Assembly: GCF_013087515.1 (NCBI RefSeq)
Contig: NZ_JABFCN010000003.1
Coordinates: forward strand, 1 to 64,000
Reading direction: 5' to 3'
Origin: Rhizobium sophorae
Lineage (GTDB): Bacteria > Pseudomonadota > Alphaproteobacteria > Rhizobiales > Rhizobiaceae
DNA: 64,000 bases
A program made the position numbers and the translations under genes. Below, one piece after another: positions 1 through 7,530 of this stretch. Below the pieces are notes generated by a model. That model saw only the letters and a program-made list of their open reading frames with translations. It had not been told where the DNA came from and did no database searches. The first letter of the stretch is position 1. Each line of letters opens with the position of its first letter.

Positions 1-135
1 AATGCGGCTGATCCCCTACCCTTCAAACGCCCATGTTGCACTTGGTGTAGATTCTCCAAAAAAACCGCAAAGTTGAAGTGTCCTGTTTCTGCAAAGTTGG
101 AATGTCACTCTCCCCGCGTTTGATGACGTAGGAGA
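1..135 (+). repeat. Probable left terminal region of an ISNCY-type insertion sequence
   Basis: Two related direct repeats, GCAAAGTTGAAGTGTC and GCAAAGTTGGAATGTC, occur within about 70-115, just ahead of the truncated transposase reading frame. Repeated short sequences of this kind ahead of the transposase fit the end of an ISNCY-type element. No partner end is visible because the element is broken, so the exact boundary is not known. I recall similar ends from ISNCY elements of rhizobia but could not compare them here. Confidence 0.45.
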
Positions 136-141
136 TTGCGG

Positions 142-351
142 ATGGGACTGATAGCGATGAGCGAGCGTGATCTACAGCGGATCGAGATTCTATCGAAAGT
201 GATTGCCGGCCGGATGACGATGGTGTCGGCGGCACATGTGCTTGAACTGAGTACGCGCCAAGTACGTCGTCTGCTGGAGCGGATCAGCACAGGTGGTGCG
301 GAGTCGATCCGGCACAAGGCTCGACGCATAGACGAAGATAGCTGCGTCTGA
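142..351 (+). pseudogene. Truncated ISNCY-family transposase (N-terminal fragment)
   Basis: The frame starts at the ATG at 142 (MGLIAMSERDLQRIE) and matches the conserved N-terminus of ISNCY/IS1202-group transposases: a helix-turn-helix region with SAAHVLELSTRQVRRLL and the following GGAESIRHKA motif. The family protein is normally several hundred residues, but this frame stops after about 69 codons. The DDE catalytic domain is therefore absent and the fragment cannot transpose on its own. The break falls only 17 bases from the stop codon of the convergent yjfC gene, so the element was probably deleted or rearranged here. Confidence 0.75.
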
Positions 352-367
352 AGCGATATACCTCCTT

Positions 368-1525
368 TTATCCAACGATGACGTGCGGCACGAAACGCGA
401 TAGATTGGCGGTTATGCGCGAGCGATCCTCGCGGACGGCAAGACCGCAGGCGCGATCACCGACGATCCAACTGCCGAGCACGGCGAAGCCGCCATCGCTT
501 TCGAAAAGCGGAGCATAGGCCTGGACGATAAAGCCTTCGTCACCATAATCGCCGGGCGCGGAAATCAATTCCCGGCCATTTCGGAATATCGTGACGTTCT
601 CGCCTTCTCGCGACAGCAGCGGTTTGCGCACATAGTCCGTCAAGGTCGAGGCCGCCGGGTCGTCGGTGAAATAGCTGGGCAGCAGGTTGGGATGATTGGG
701 GTGGCGCTGCCAGAGCAGAGGCAGAAGCCCCTTGTTGGAGAGCACGGACTTCCAGGCGGGTTCGACGAAAACATCGCCCGAGCGCACGAGGTCGCGGGCG
801 AACGGCTCGCGCAGCATGAATTCCCATGGGTACAGCTTGAAGCAGCGGTCGATCACCCGATCCTGGAGGTCGGTGTAACGGCCCTGCGCATCGATGCCGA
901 TCTCGCGTATGTCCAGAAGCTCGACGCGATGGCCAGCCTGCACTGCACAGTCCATCAGATAGACCGTCGTGCCGCGATCCTCCTCATTGTCGGTCATCGC
1001 GGCGAAGTGGAAGATCGATTCTTTGGAAAATTGCTCGAACGCCTCGACCAGGCTTTCCTGCAAGGAATTGTACTGGTCTGCTTCCTTGGGCAGGATACCC
1101 AAAGCCACCTGGTCGGTCAGCCAGTTGAACTGGAAATAGGCTGTCTCGAACACCGAAGTGGGGGTATCGGCGTTGTATTCGAGCAACTTGGCCGGGCCAG
1201 TGCCGTCGTAAGCAAGATCGAATCGGCCGTAGAGGTGCCGGTCGCGGCGCTGCCAGGAGCGCTGCACCACATCGCGCAGGTCCTCCGGAATCGCCAGCCT
1301 GTCGAGCGCCTCTTCGCTTCCGACGATATCCCCTACCAGATCCATGCACATGTCGTGCAGTTCCTGGCTCGGCCCTTCGATCTGCATCTCGATCTCATCG
1401 AGCGTGAATGTATAGGCGGCATCATCGAGCCAATAGGGCTCGCCATACATGACGTGAAACCCGAAGCCGACGGCGCGCGCCTTGTCAAGCCAATCAGGAC
1501 GCGCAGGAAGTGTGATGCGCTTCAT
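368..1525 (-). CDS. yjfC: Glutathionylspermidine synthase-like ATP-grasp amide ligase, YjfC/YgiC family
   Basis: A 385-residue protein of the GSP_synth (C-terminal ATP-grasp domain of glutathionylspermidine synthetase) family, without the amidase domain found in E. coli Gss. Family motifs are visible: LLEYNADTPTSVFETAYFQ in the first third, and near the C-terminus VLGSWIVGD, AVREDRS and NLSRFVPHV. The family is expected to form an amide bond using ATP, but the substrate of the YjfC branch is not established. The start is taken at the ATG at 1525, two bases after the yjfM stop codon, because the upstream extension of the frame overlaps yjfM. It is the last gene of the minus-strand K+ channel-yjfK-yjfL-yjfM-yjfC operon. 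Confidence 0.88.
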   Translation of the reverse strand: MKRITLPARPDWLDKARAVGFGFHVMYGEPYWLDDAAYTFTLDEIEMQIEGPSQELHDMCMDLVGDIVGSEEALDRLAIPEDLRDVVQRSWQRRDRHLYGRFDLAYDGTGPAKLLEYNADTPTSVFETAYFQFNWLTDQVALGILPKEADQYNSLQESLVEAFEQFSKESIFHFAAMTDNEEDRGTTVYLMDCAVQAGHRVELLDIREIGIDAQGRYTDLQDRVIDRCFKLYPWEFMLREPFARDLVRSGDVFVEPAWKSVLSNKGLLPLLWQRHPNHPNLLPSYFTDDPAASTLTDYVRKPLLSREGENVTIFRNGRELISAPGDYGDEGFIVQAYAPLFESDGGFAVLGSWIVGDRACGLAVREDRSRITANLSRFVPHVIVG

Positions 1526-1526
1526 G

Positions 1527-2120
1527 TCAGCCGCCGAAACTGAACGACGAACGGCCCCCGAAGCCTTGACGGGCAACGGTGCGAGTGTTGACGTTGACCG
1601 GCTTGACAGTCTGACGCGAGGGCGCGATCGCGGTGTCGCTGCCGCCCGAGCGAACAGTCGTTGTCACCGTTTGCCCCGAGCGATTGCGATAAATCGGTGT
1701 CGAGCCGTAGGAGCCACTCTCCTCCTGGCGCCGGCGATAATTGTAATAGTCGCCGATGTTGTTGAGTGCCGAAGACAGCACGTAGCCTGTCAGGAACGGC
1801 ACGAAAAAGCTGCCGCCTCCGCTGGTATTGTTGGGGACGGCACTAGCCGACTGTTCCGTGCACTGGCCCGAGCCGTATTCGGCCTCGCAGGCGGCCATGC
1901 CGTTGAAACGCGGCGCGGCGGCAAGATGGGCCCGCATAGCATCCTGATAGCCGGCCTGGCAGACCTGCCGGTCCATACCGGAAGTCACGCATTGGTCGAC
2001 AGAGGTGAACATTGTCTCCGAAGGTGTCTGATCGCCGCAACCGGATAGCGCCAGGGTCGAGGCAGCGATAGTGCCGAGGGCCAGGAAAGGTCGTTTGTGC
2101 CCGCTCATGCGTCTGCGCAT
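1527..2120 (-). CDS. yjfM: DUF1190 family lipoprotein, YjfM/YgiB-like
   Basis: A 197-residue predicted lipoprotein. A short basic N-terminus (MRRRMSGHKR) and a hydrophobic stretch lead to the lipobox LALSGC, with acylation expected on that cysteine. The mature part has paired cysteines (VDQCVTSG, QVCQAGY, ACEAEYGSGQC) and a Ser/Gly/Arg-rich tail ending GGRSSFSFGG, typical of DUF1190. The ATG at 2120 is preceded by a GAGGGAGGG ribosome site; the next in-frame ATG (2108) is also possible. YgiB/YjfM genes are habitually next to the YgiC/YjfC ligase, as here, where the two are separated by a single base. Location is predicted as the periplasmic face of a membrane. Confidence 0.87.
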   Translation of the reverse strand: MRRRMSGHKRPFLALGTIAASTLALSGCGDQTPSETMFTSVDQCVTSGMDRQVCQAGYQDAMRAHLAAAPRFNGMAACEAEYGSGQCTEQSASAVPNNTSGGGSFFVPFLTGYVLSSALNNIGDYYNYRRRQEESGSYGSTPIYRNRSGQTVTTTVRSGGSDTAIAPSRQTVKPVNVNTRTVARQGFGGRSSFSFGG

Positions 2121-2131
2121 CGTTCCCTCCC

Positions 2132-2533
2132 TCAATAGGTCATGCAGGCGGCGTTGAGAATACCGATGACGAGCGCGATGCCGCCGCCCCATATGCCCGC
2201 AGCGATATTGTCGGCAGTGATCTTTTCATGCAGATCCGTCATGGTGAAATTCGCGATGTAGTAAGCGAGAATCTGGGCCAGGATGCCTACCATCGCCCAT
2301 ATGATGTAGTCGACGATGCTGACCGAATTGGCTGCTGCCGAAGCCAGAGGCAGGCTGAAACCGACAAGCGCGCCCAAGAATGCCGTGACGGCGGCAAGAT
2401 TGCCTGCGCGAATGAGTTGGACTTCCTTCTGCGGCGTCAAGAATGTGTAGATCACCGCGAAAACGCCATAGGCGGCAAGTCCGACGGCGAAATAGCCGAG
2501 GAAGGCAGGCAGACCCGCCACGTAATGGAGCAT
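2132..2533 (-). CDS. yjfL: DUF350 membrane protein, YjfL family
   Basis: A 133-residue, very hydrophobic protein with about four transmembrane helices: residues about 8-28, 45-65, 75-95 and 112-131. The even spacing and the motifs IIWAMVGILAQ and AGIWGGGIALVIGILNA fit DUF350 (YjfL). DUF350 is a small membrane domain of unknown activity that appears beside ATP-grasp ligases and PspA-like proteins. The start is the ATG at 2533. The gene ends 11 bases before yjfM and follows yjfK by 34 bases in the same operon. Confidence 0.87.
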   Translation of the reverse strand: MLHYVAGLPAFLGYFAVGLAAYGVFAVIYTFLTPQKEVQLIRAGNLAAVTAFLGALVGFSLPLASAAANSVSIVDYIIWAMVGILAQILAYYIANFTMTDLHEKITADNIAAGIWGGGIALVIGILNAACMTY

Positions 2534-2567
2534 TGAAAAAGTCCTCCGTTGAAATTGATAGGATCCA

Positions 2568-3224
2568 TCAGACGCGGCGAACATCGGCCGGAGCGAGTCC
2601 GTAGCCGATCAGAAATTCCACCGAGCTGCCTGCCTGGCTCTGTCCGAGATCGAGGTCGCGCTCGACATTGATCAGCAGCATTTCGCGCGTCGAGCCAAGC
2701 GGGCGATAATACAACATGCAGGTCTGGTGAATGGAGCGTTGCGCCTCACCATCGTCGACCTTCTCGACAAACTCCGCCAATGGGGTCCGCTCCGGGCCTT
2801 CGCCCCAGAATCGGCTATAGAGGATGCCGTCGGCATCGTAGGCTGGCTGGCCGATCAGGCCGTCCGGCCCGGTCCAGCGGTTCCATTCGCCCTGCCCGGC
2901 AGGCACGACGCTGTCCCAGGGCTGATAAAAGCTGATGTCGTCGACATCACCCGGCTGGCCCGACGTCGACATCACCTGGATCATCCGATGGTCTTCATCG
3001 TAGTAACGCGAAAGAACCGTCGCGGCATCGAGCGAAACCTCACCGTAAGCGGCAATGATGAACGGGCCGCTCCGTGGCAGCGGCATGGCCGGCTGGCCGG
3101 CCAACGCCTCAGCTTCGAGGGAGAGGAAATCGATCTCCAACGCCCCGCCGATGGCGGCGCTCAACGGGCCAAGTTCTTTGGGTAAGGGCCTTTCGTTCTT
3201 GTCTCTGCCGAACCAGCCGATCAT
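2568..3224 (-). CDS. yjfK: DUF2491 family protein, YjfK-like
   Basis: A 218-residue soluble protein of the DUF2491 family. Typical pieces are the N-terminal MIGWFGRD, the segment GPFIIAAYGEVSL, the central YYDEDHRMIQVM followed by SFYQPWDSVVP, and the C-terminal MLYYRPLGSTREMLLINVE. No catalytic motif is recognised. The ATG at 3224 overlaps the stop codon of the upstream K+ channel gene (ATGA arrangement), which implies translational coupling. The function is unknown; the constant companionship of YjfK with YjfI, J, L, M and C in proteobacteria suggests one shared process. Confidence 0.87.
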   Translation of the reverse strand: MIGWFGRDKNERPLPKELGPLSAAIGGALEIDFLSLEAEALAGQPAMPLPRSGPFIIAAYGEVSLDAATVLSRYYDEDHRMIQVMSTSGQPGDVDDISFYQPWDSVVPAGQGEWNRWTGPDGLIGQPAYDADGILYSRFWGEGPERTPLAEFVEKVDDGEAQRSIHQTCMLYYRPLGSTREMLLINVERDLDLGQSQAGSSVEFLIGYGLAPADVRRV

Positions 3225-4297
3225 GATACCTCTCCCATTCGAGCCCAAGCGATGGCAGCGGGATCTAGCCGCATTCCGCTGATATAGTAAAGGGTCTCGC
3301 CGCCCCGCATCAGCGTCTCGTCCCGGCAATTGAGGTCGGTCATGCCCTGGCTCAGCATGCCCACCAGCGTCACGTTATGCTGACGCTTGAGCCTTAAAAA
3401 CACGTCTCCATAGAGTAGCGGCATTTGCAAAGGCGGCACCGCCAGGGAAAAGGCCGTGTCGGTGGAGGCCGCCGACAGCAGCCGTGCGGCGATTTCCGAA
3501 GAGCCAGGATCACGGGCGGAACGCGACAGCAACTCCTCGGCGAGCGAGCCCACCGCCTCGACACGCGGCCGGCGTTGTTTGACCATCTGCGCCGTGCGGT
3601 CGTCGGCGAAATAGGCCACGATATGGGCGTTGGGCGCATGGTCCGCGGCAATCAGCACCGCGGCCAGCGTCTCGTCGTCATTTGCTCCGCGCGCGATGAT
3701 CGCCCGCGCTTGGGCCACACCGGCCCGCACCAGAGCGTCGGCATCTGCAAGCCGCTCGGTTCTGATATAGTCGGCGTAATTGCTGGCGGGGTTTTCCGGA
3801 AGGTCCTTGGCAACCAGAACACTCATCGGTTCGTTGGCCTGTCGTTCGGCATGCAGCAGCCGAAGCGTCTGGTATGTCTGCCCCTCCTGCCAGCCGAGGA
3901 CGATGATATGGCCGGTGCGTTCGCTGTAATCACCCAATCCGCGCATGCGGTTTCTCCAGATCGTGCCTATAGTTGTCAACAACTTGCCAAGAACAGCGGT
4001 GAAGATGGCAATGCCACCGGGAAGAACGAACAGGACGGTCATGATTCGGCCGAGCCCGGATTTTGGAGAGAGATCGCCATAGCCGACAGTCGTTGCCGTC
4101 ACCATATAGTAATAAAGAAAGTCGACCGGATTGCCGACGAGATCGCCTTCGCCGGCTAGCAGGAAGAGCAGATAAGAAGCGACCAGATGGATCACGAGGA
4201 TAAGAAAAAGGGCTGACCAGGCCAATTCGCCGAGCGAGAGATATACACGCCGCAGTAATGAAGCGATAAATGGCACGCGATTGGCCCCCGTTCCCAA
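3221..4297 (-). CDS. Ion channel with K+ selectivity filter and RCK/TrkA-N-type cytoplasmic domain
   Basis: A 358-residue two-helix pore protein. A first membrane helix (about 24-47) is followed by the pore loop TATTVGYGDLS, which carries the TVGYGD potassium selectivity filter, and by a second helix (about 82-108). The rest is a cytoplasmic region starting HIIVLGW, resembling a nucleotide-binding RCK/TrkA-N fold. The annotated start is a TTG at 4297; a GTG seven codons further (4276), with purine-rich sequence before it, is an alternative. It is the first gene of the operon and overlaps yjfK by four bases. In E. coli the yjf operon has no channel between yjfI and yjfK, so its insertion here suggests that ion flux is part of the module. 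Confidence 0.88.
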   Translation of the reverse strand: MGTGANRVPFIASLLRRVYLSLGELAWSALFLILVIHLVASYLLFLLAGEGDLVGNPVDFLYYYMVTATTVGYGDLSPKSGLGRIMTVLFVLPGGIAIFTAVLGKLLTTIGTIWRNRMRGLGDYSERTGHIIVLGWQEGQTYQTLRLLHAERQANEPMSVLVAKDLPENPASNYADYIRTERLADADALVRAGVAQARAIIARGANDDETLAAVLIAADHAPNAHIVAYFADDRTAQMVKQRRPRVEAVGSLAEELLSRSARDPGSSEIAARLLSAASTDTAFSLAVPPLQMPLLYGDVFLRLKRQHNVTLVGMLSQGMTDLNCRDETLMRGGETLYYISGMRLDPAAIAWARMGEVS

Positions 4298-4378
4298 CGC
4301 TTAGCCTAGCGAAATTTATTTAGCGCGCCACCTTTAAGTGGCATATCGACTACCCAGATATTTTCGACGTTCCAACCG
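4298..4378. promoter_or_regulatory. Divergent promoter region between the K+ channel operon and yjfIJ
   Basis: These 81 bases must hold both start sites of the divergent yjf cluster. They are AT-richer than their flanks and include a short inverted repeat GCCAC-N6-GTGGC (about 4328-4343), a possible binding site for a shared regulator. No sigma-54 type GG/GC element was recognised on the yjfIJ side. No regulator gene lies beside the cluster. Confidence 0.4.
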
Positions 4379-4825
4379 ATGGAGGATTTTTTGGAGACCT
4401 GGAACCTCACCACTTTAACGCGCCTGTTCGCCTCCGATCCGGAGGTGCTGGGCGATGTGGATGTAGCCGTACCCGAACAGGGCGACGTCATATGCGTGAC
4501 TCTGAAGGAAAAGGGTGATCTCGACGTCTTCGTCGCGGTAAGCGGGGAGCGCGATATTCTTGTCAGCGCTGTTCTGGTGCCATGCAAGGACATCCCCAAG
4601 CGGGAAGCCTTCGAACGCCTGGTGCTCAAGACGCACAAGTTCGTGCCGCTCTCCAGCTTCGGCATCACCACGATCGACGGTGAGGAATGGTATGAATTGT
4701 TCGGCTCGCTGTCGGCACGCTCGACGGCCGAGACGGTGGTCGAGGAGGTCGCAATTCTGGCTGCCAATGCCGTCGATGCGGCACACATGATCGAAGAATG
4801 GAAAAACGGGGAGATTGCAGCGTGA
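4379..4825 (+). CDS. yjfI: DUF2170 family protein, YjfI-like
   Basis: A 148-residue acidic soluble protein. The segment LPVSSFGI-like (here VPLSSFGITTIDGEEWYELFGSLS written in part) and the C-terminal helix IEEWKNGEI are typical of DUF2170. The ATG at 4379 has no ribosome site in front, but GGAGGA within codons 2-4 sits before an in-frame TTG at 4391, so the true start could be four codons later. The gene is divergent from the K+ channel gene with an 81-base gap. It overlaps yjfJ by four bases (GTGA), implying coupled translation. YjfI is generally encoded next to a PspA-like protein; its activity is unknown. Confidence 0.82.
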   Translation: MEDFLETWNLTTLTRLFASDPEVLGDVDVAVPEQGDVICVTLKEKGDLDVFVAVSGERDILVSAVLVPCKDIPKREAFERLVLKTHKFVPLSSFGITTIDGEEWYELFGSLSARSTAETVVEEVAILAANAVDAAHMIEEWKNGEIAA

Positions 4826-5556
4826 GCACCTGGGGAAAGATTTTCACCGCCATTCGCGGCGGTATTAACGAGGCAGCGGAAGCGGCCGCCGACAGTCAGT
4901 CCATGCGCATTCTTGACCAAGAAATCCGCGACGCTGAACAGTCTCTACGCAGCGCGCGATCCGATCTGGCCGGGATCATGGCGTCCAACAAGAGCGTCAT
5001 GCGCCGACTTGAAGAAAACCGCGCAAAGGAGACCAAGGATACCGACAGCGCTCGCGCCGCGATCTCCGCGGGCCGCACGGATCTGGCTCAGGGTCTCGCT
5101 CAGCGCATTGCCGGTACCCGTGCCGAAGTGCAGCGCGACCAAGAAGAGCTCGATCGGCTGCTGCCCCGCCAGCAGCAGATGCTGCGCACGATCCAGGAGA
5201 CCGAAGCGCGCATTGCTCAGATGAAGCGTGAGGTGGAGAATGTCAAAGCCAACGAGTCCCTGCTGCGCGCTCAGTCGGCGATTGCCCACAGCCAATCGGG
5301 CATCAACACCCGTCTCGGTAGCGCCGTCGAAAGTCTCGAACGTATCAAGAAGCGCCAGGAAATCACTTCCGGCCGCATCGAAGCCGGTGCTGAACTGGCC
5401 GCGCTGGAAAACGGCAGCGATCTTGATCGACAACTGCGCGAGGCCGGCATTGGCAGTTCGAGCCACTCGGCCGACGACATTCTTGCACAACTGATGGCAC
5501 CGAAACATTCGGTCGAGCCCATCTTGCTGCCCGCGCCCGCCGGCAACAAAGACTGA
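4822..5556 (+). CDS. yjfJ: PspA/IM30 family protein, YjfJ-like
   Basis: A 244-residue protein that is almost all helical coiled coil, with long heptad runs from about residue 25 to 190 (for example LDQEIRDAEQSLRSARSDLA and EETEARIAQMKREVE-type segments). This is the fold of PspA, IM30/Vipp1 and ESCRT-III proteins, which coat and repair membranes. The N-terminus STWGKIFTAIRGGINEA can form the amphipathic membrane-binding helix. The GTG at 4822 is chosen because it overlaps the yjfI stop; the longer frame would begin inside yjfI without a ribosome site. The C-terminal tail (about 205-244) is Ser/Pro-rich and probably disordered. A hairpin follows 11 bases after the stop. Confidence 0.9.
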   Translation: MSTWGKIFTAIRGGINEAAEAAADSQSMRILDQEIRDAEQSLRSARSDLAGIMASNKSVMRRLEENRAKETKDTDSARAAISAGRTDLAQGLAQRIAGTRAEVQRDQEELDRLLPRQQQMLRTIQETEARIAQMKREVENVKANESLLRAQSAIAHSQSGINTRLGSAVESLERIKKRQEITSGRIEAGAELAALENGSDLDRQLREAGIGSSSHSADDILAQLMAPKHSVEPILLPAPAGNKD

Positions 5557-5567
5557 TAATGTGCGAA

Positions 5568-5606
5568 GCGGCCGCCCTGTCGGCAGATTGAAGACAGAGC
5601 GGCCGC
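5568..5606 (+). terminator. Hairpin after yjfJ
   Basis: GCGGCCGC-c-CTGTC pairs with GACAG-a-GCGGCCGC across an 11-base loop, giving a 14-position stem with one mismatch just after the yjfJ stop. There is no clear run of T after it, so it may act as a weak terminator or an RNA-stabilising end. Confidence 0.5.
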
Positions 5607-5939
5607 ACGTGGGACTTTCGGCGTTGCAGCCCCAACAAATCGAAGAATGATACGGCTCCTGCCTGTGATCTCGTCAGTGGGTTGCCAGCCAAGCACGTGC
5701 TCGCAGACCGCGCCTATGACGCCCAGCACGATCCCGGGAGTTCGGCACCGATGCGGCTTTGAGCCGGAGCTTTTGGAGCGATGGGCGCCTCCTAATTATT
5801 TGGATGTAATGCATTTGAATGGTGATCCCCCGCGACGCGCATCTTGCGCTTGCAGTCAAAGCACGCTAATTGGCTTTTGTAATGTTATTACATCACCAGG
5901 CGCGCGATGCGTGCCGGCCAATTGAAAGAGTTTCAGTGA
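5607..5939. other. Intergenic region between yjfJ and zinT
   Basis: No convincing gene is seen. A 92-codon open frame from 5647 lacks a ribosome site and coding bias. The right part is AT-rich and holds the predicted Zur operator at 5878-5892, plus an AATGCATT palindrome at about 5808, and is taken as the zinT promoter region. Confidence 0.5.
5878..5892. promoter_or_regulatory. Predicted Zur (zinc uptake regulator) operator upstream of zinT
   Basis: A perfect interrupted palindrome TGTAAT-GTT-ATTACA sits 47 bases before the zinT start. Its AATGTTAT core resembles known Zur boxes of proteobacteria, and zinT is a classic Zur-repressed gene. Binding has to be inferred, since no zur gene lies in the window. 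Confidence 0.55.
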
Positions 5940-6602
5940 ATGAACAAGGCGATCACAACACTCAGCTATGCACTGGCTGTATCTGCAGCATTGACCTTTG
6001 CAGGAACGGCAGGCGCCCAGACATCTTCGGGAAACAATCGCAGCCACGGCCATTCCCACGATAAGAAGGGGTCGGTAAATGAGGGTTATTTCGATGACGA
6101 TCAGGTGAAGGCGCGTGAACTGTCGGACTGGGAAGGCGACTGGCAGTCAGTCTATCCCTTTCTTGTCGACGGAACCTTGGACCCGGTGATGGCCGACAAG
6201 GCGAAACACGGCGACAAGAGCGCCGGGGAATATCGTGCCTACTACGACAAGGGATACAAGACCGACGTCGACCGGATCGTCATCAACGGAAAGAAAGTTA
6301 CGTTTTTCCGCGGCAAGGACTCCGTGACCGGAGACTACGAGACGGATAGGCACGAAATCCTCACCTACAAAAAGGGTAATCGAGGGGTTCGTTTCATCTT
6401 CAGGAAAAGCGCCGGTGATGACGCCGCACCTCGGTTCATCCAGTTCAGCGATCACATCGTCGCCCCCGAGAAGGCCGACCACTACCATCTTTATTGGGGC
6501 AATGACCGCGCCGCCCTACTGAATGAGGTCACTAACTGGCCGACCTACTACCCCTCGAGCTTGAATGGGAAGCAGATCGCCGAGGAGATGCTGGCCCACT
6601 GA
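5940..6602 (+). CDS. zinT: ZinT (YodA) periplasmic zinc-binding protein
   Basis: A 220-residue exported metal-binding protein. A signal peptide (residues 1-26, ending TAGA-Q) is followed by a His-rich segment (SHGHSHDKK, about 35-43), then the ZinT lipocalin-like domain starting LSDWEGDWQSVYPF. The conserved HYHLYWG motif and the C-terminal WPTYYPSSL are present and carry ligands of the family metal site. ZinT hands scarce zinc to the ZnuABC importer in the periplasm. The start ATG at 5940 has GAAAGAG upstream. The Zur-like palindrome ahead of it supports zinc-dependent repression. It stands alone, with no znuABC in the window. Confidence 0.93.
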   Translation: MNKAITTLSYALAVSAALTFAGTAGAQTSSGNNRSHGHSHDKKGSVNEGYFDDDQVKARELSDWEGDWQSVYPFLVDGTLDPVMADKAKHGDKSAGEYRAYYDKGYKTDVDRIVINGKKVTFFRGKDSVTGDYETDRHEILTYKKGNRGVRFIFRKSAGDDAAPRFIQFSDHIVAPEKADHYHLYWGNDRAALLNEVTNWPTYYPSSLNGKQIAEEMLAH

Positions 6603-6632
6603 CTAGCCGAGGCCGCACGTAGCCGGCTCGGG

Positions 6633-6658
6633 GGGCGCAGAGCGCCCTCTCTTGTTTT
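6633..6658 (+). terminator. Rho-independent terminator after zinT
   Basis: GGGCGC-AGA-GCGCCC is followed by TCTCTTGTTTT, 31 bases after the zinT stop, the standard layout of an intrinsic terminator. Confidence 0.7.
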
Positions 6659-6722
6659 GCTTGGAGCGCGAAGCATCCGGCGGTCTCCATATCCTCGCCG
6701 AGGCTACAGCGCGTCGAGGAAC

Positions 6723-6750
6723 CTTTGGCAATCACCAAAGTTTAGTTTTT
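6723..6750 (+). terminator. Small hairpin with T-rich tail ahead of the cupin gene
   Basis: CTTTGG-N6-CCAAAG followed by TTTAGTTTTT has the form of a short intrinsic terminator. It lies about 115 bases before the cupin gene and could isolate that gene from zinT transcription. Confidence 0.4.
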
Positions 6751-6865
6751 GAAGCTCTTAGCGCGGAAGACTTCAGTGACGAGCGCCTCAAAAGACCTGC
6801 GTGAACAGCTTCAACGGCTCCGCGCCCTCGCGCCGCGGCAATCGATGACAATCTAGGCCTGCAAC

Positions 6866-7354
6866 ATGCACGTCGAAACGACAATTTTCGAGCCGAGCGA
6901 CTGGGTCCCGAACAATCAGCGCCTTCCTGTGCTACTTTACCAGGGGCTTTCTGGCGACAACCGACCTTGTGATTTCGAAGATTGCTTCGCAGGAAGCGGT
7001 TGGAGGGGCATCTGGACAAACGGTGTCTTCGATTATCAGCACTACCATACCAGCGCACATGAGGTGCTCGGTGTGGCACGGGGTAGCGCCACTCTTCTCA
7101 TTGGCGGTCCCGGTGGTCACGCAATAAAGGTTACGGCGGGAGACTGTTTGGTGCTTCCAGCCGGGACAGGGCACCAAAATCTCGGCTGCACGTCGGACTT
7201 CCAAGTCGTCGGCGCTTATCCTGAGGGACAGCATGCCGACATTCAGACTTCGGCTGCATCAAGCGAAATGCTGGCAAAAATCTCGTCAGTACCCATCCCC
7301 CGCAGCGACCCCGTTCAAGGCCCATCGGGATTTCTCACCAAGGAATGGCGGTAG
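6866..7354 (+). CDS. Cupin domain protein, YjlB-like
   Basis: A 162-residue single-domain cupin. Metal-ligand motif 1 is seen as YHTSAHEVLGVARG (His, His and Glu), motif 2 as AGDCLVLPAGTGHQNLG with the fourth His. The order and length match the YjlB group, which is annotated only as a small cupin, probably metal-dependent. No signal peptide is present, so it is cytoplasmic. The ribosome site is weak (AGGCC). It is a single-gene unit with an IS remnant behind it, and no neighbour hints at a substrate. Confidence 0.8.
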   Translation: MHVETTIFEPSDWVPNNQRLPVLLYQGLSGDNRPCDFEDCFAGSGWRGIWTNGVFDYQHYHTSAHEVLGVARGSATLLIGGPGGHAIKVTAGDCLVLPAGTGHQNLGCTSDFQVVGAYPEGQHADIQTSAASSEMLAKISSVPIPRSDPVQGPSGFLTKEWR

Positions 7355-7530
7355 TCGTTCGCCACAAATCGTGCGACCACACGACCGGCTCTGAAAGCTT
7401 TACATCTACCGATCACGACCTTGCTGGTATCCGGGGATGCACGAACCCCGGAGTTGCGGTTGCGCTTCAGGCGCTCGACTGCGCGTTAGCAAAAATATCA
7501 GCATTGCCTATGGTCGCATCGCCTAAAGGG

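Noticed and set aside
692..1543. Long open frame on the plus strand opposite yjfC
   Set aside because: It is antisense to a gene with clear family motifs; it has no ribosome site and no recognisable family.
4306..4920. 204-codon open frame on the minus strand over yjfI
   Set aside because: Ser/Arg-rich composition of an antisense shadow; yjfI has family motifs and coupling to yjfJ.
5647..5925. 92-codon open frame before zinT
   Set aside because: No ribosome site, atypical Pro/Cys-rich composition, and it covers the predicted zinT control region.
7430..7452. TCCGGGG-N9-CCCCGGA hairpin after the cupin gene
   Set aside because: Could be a terminator, but it lies 76 bases behind the stop and lacks a T-run; too weak to list on its own.
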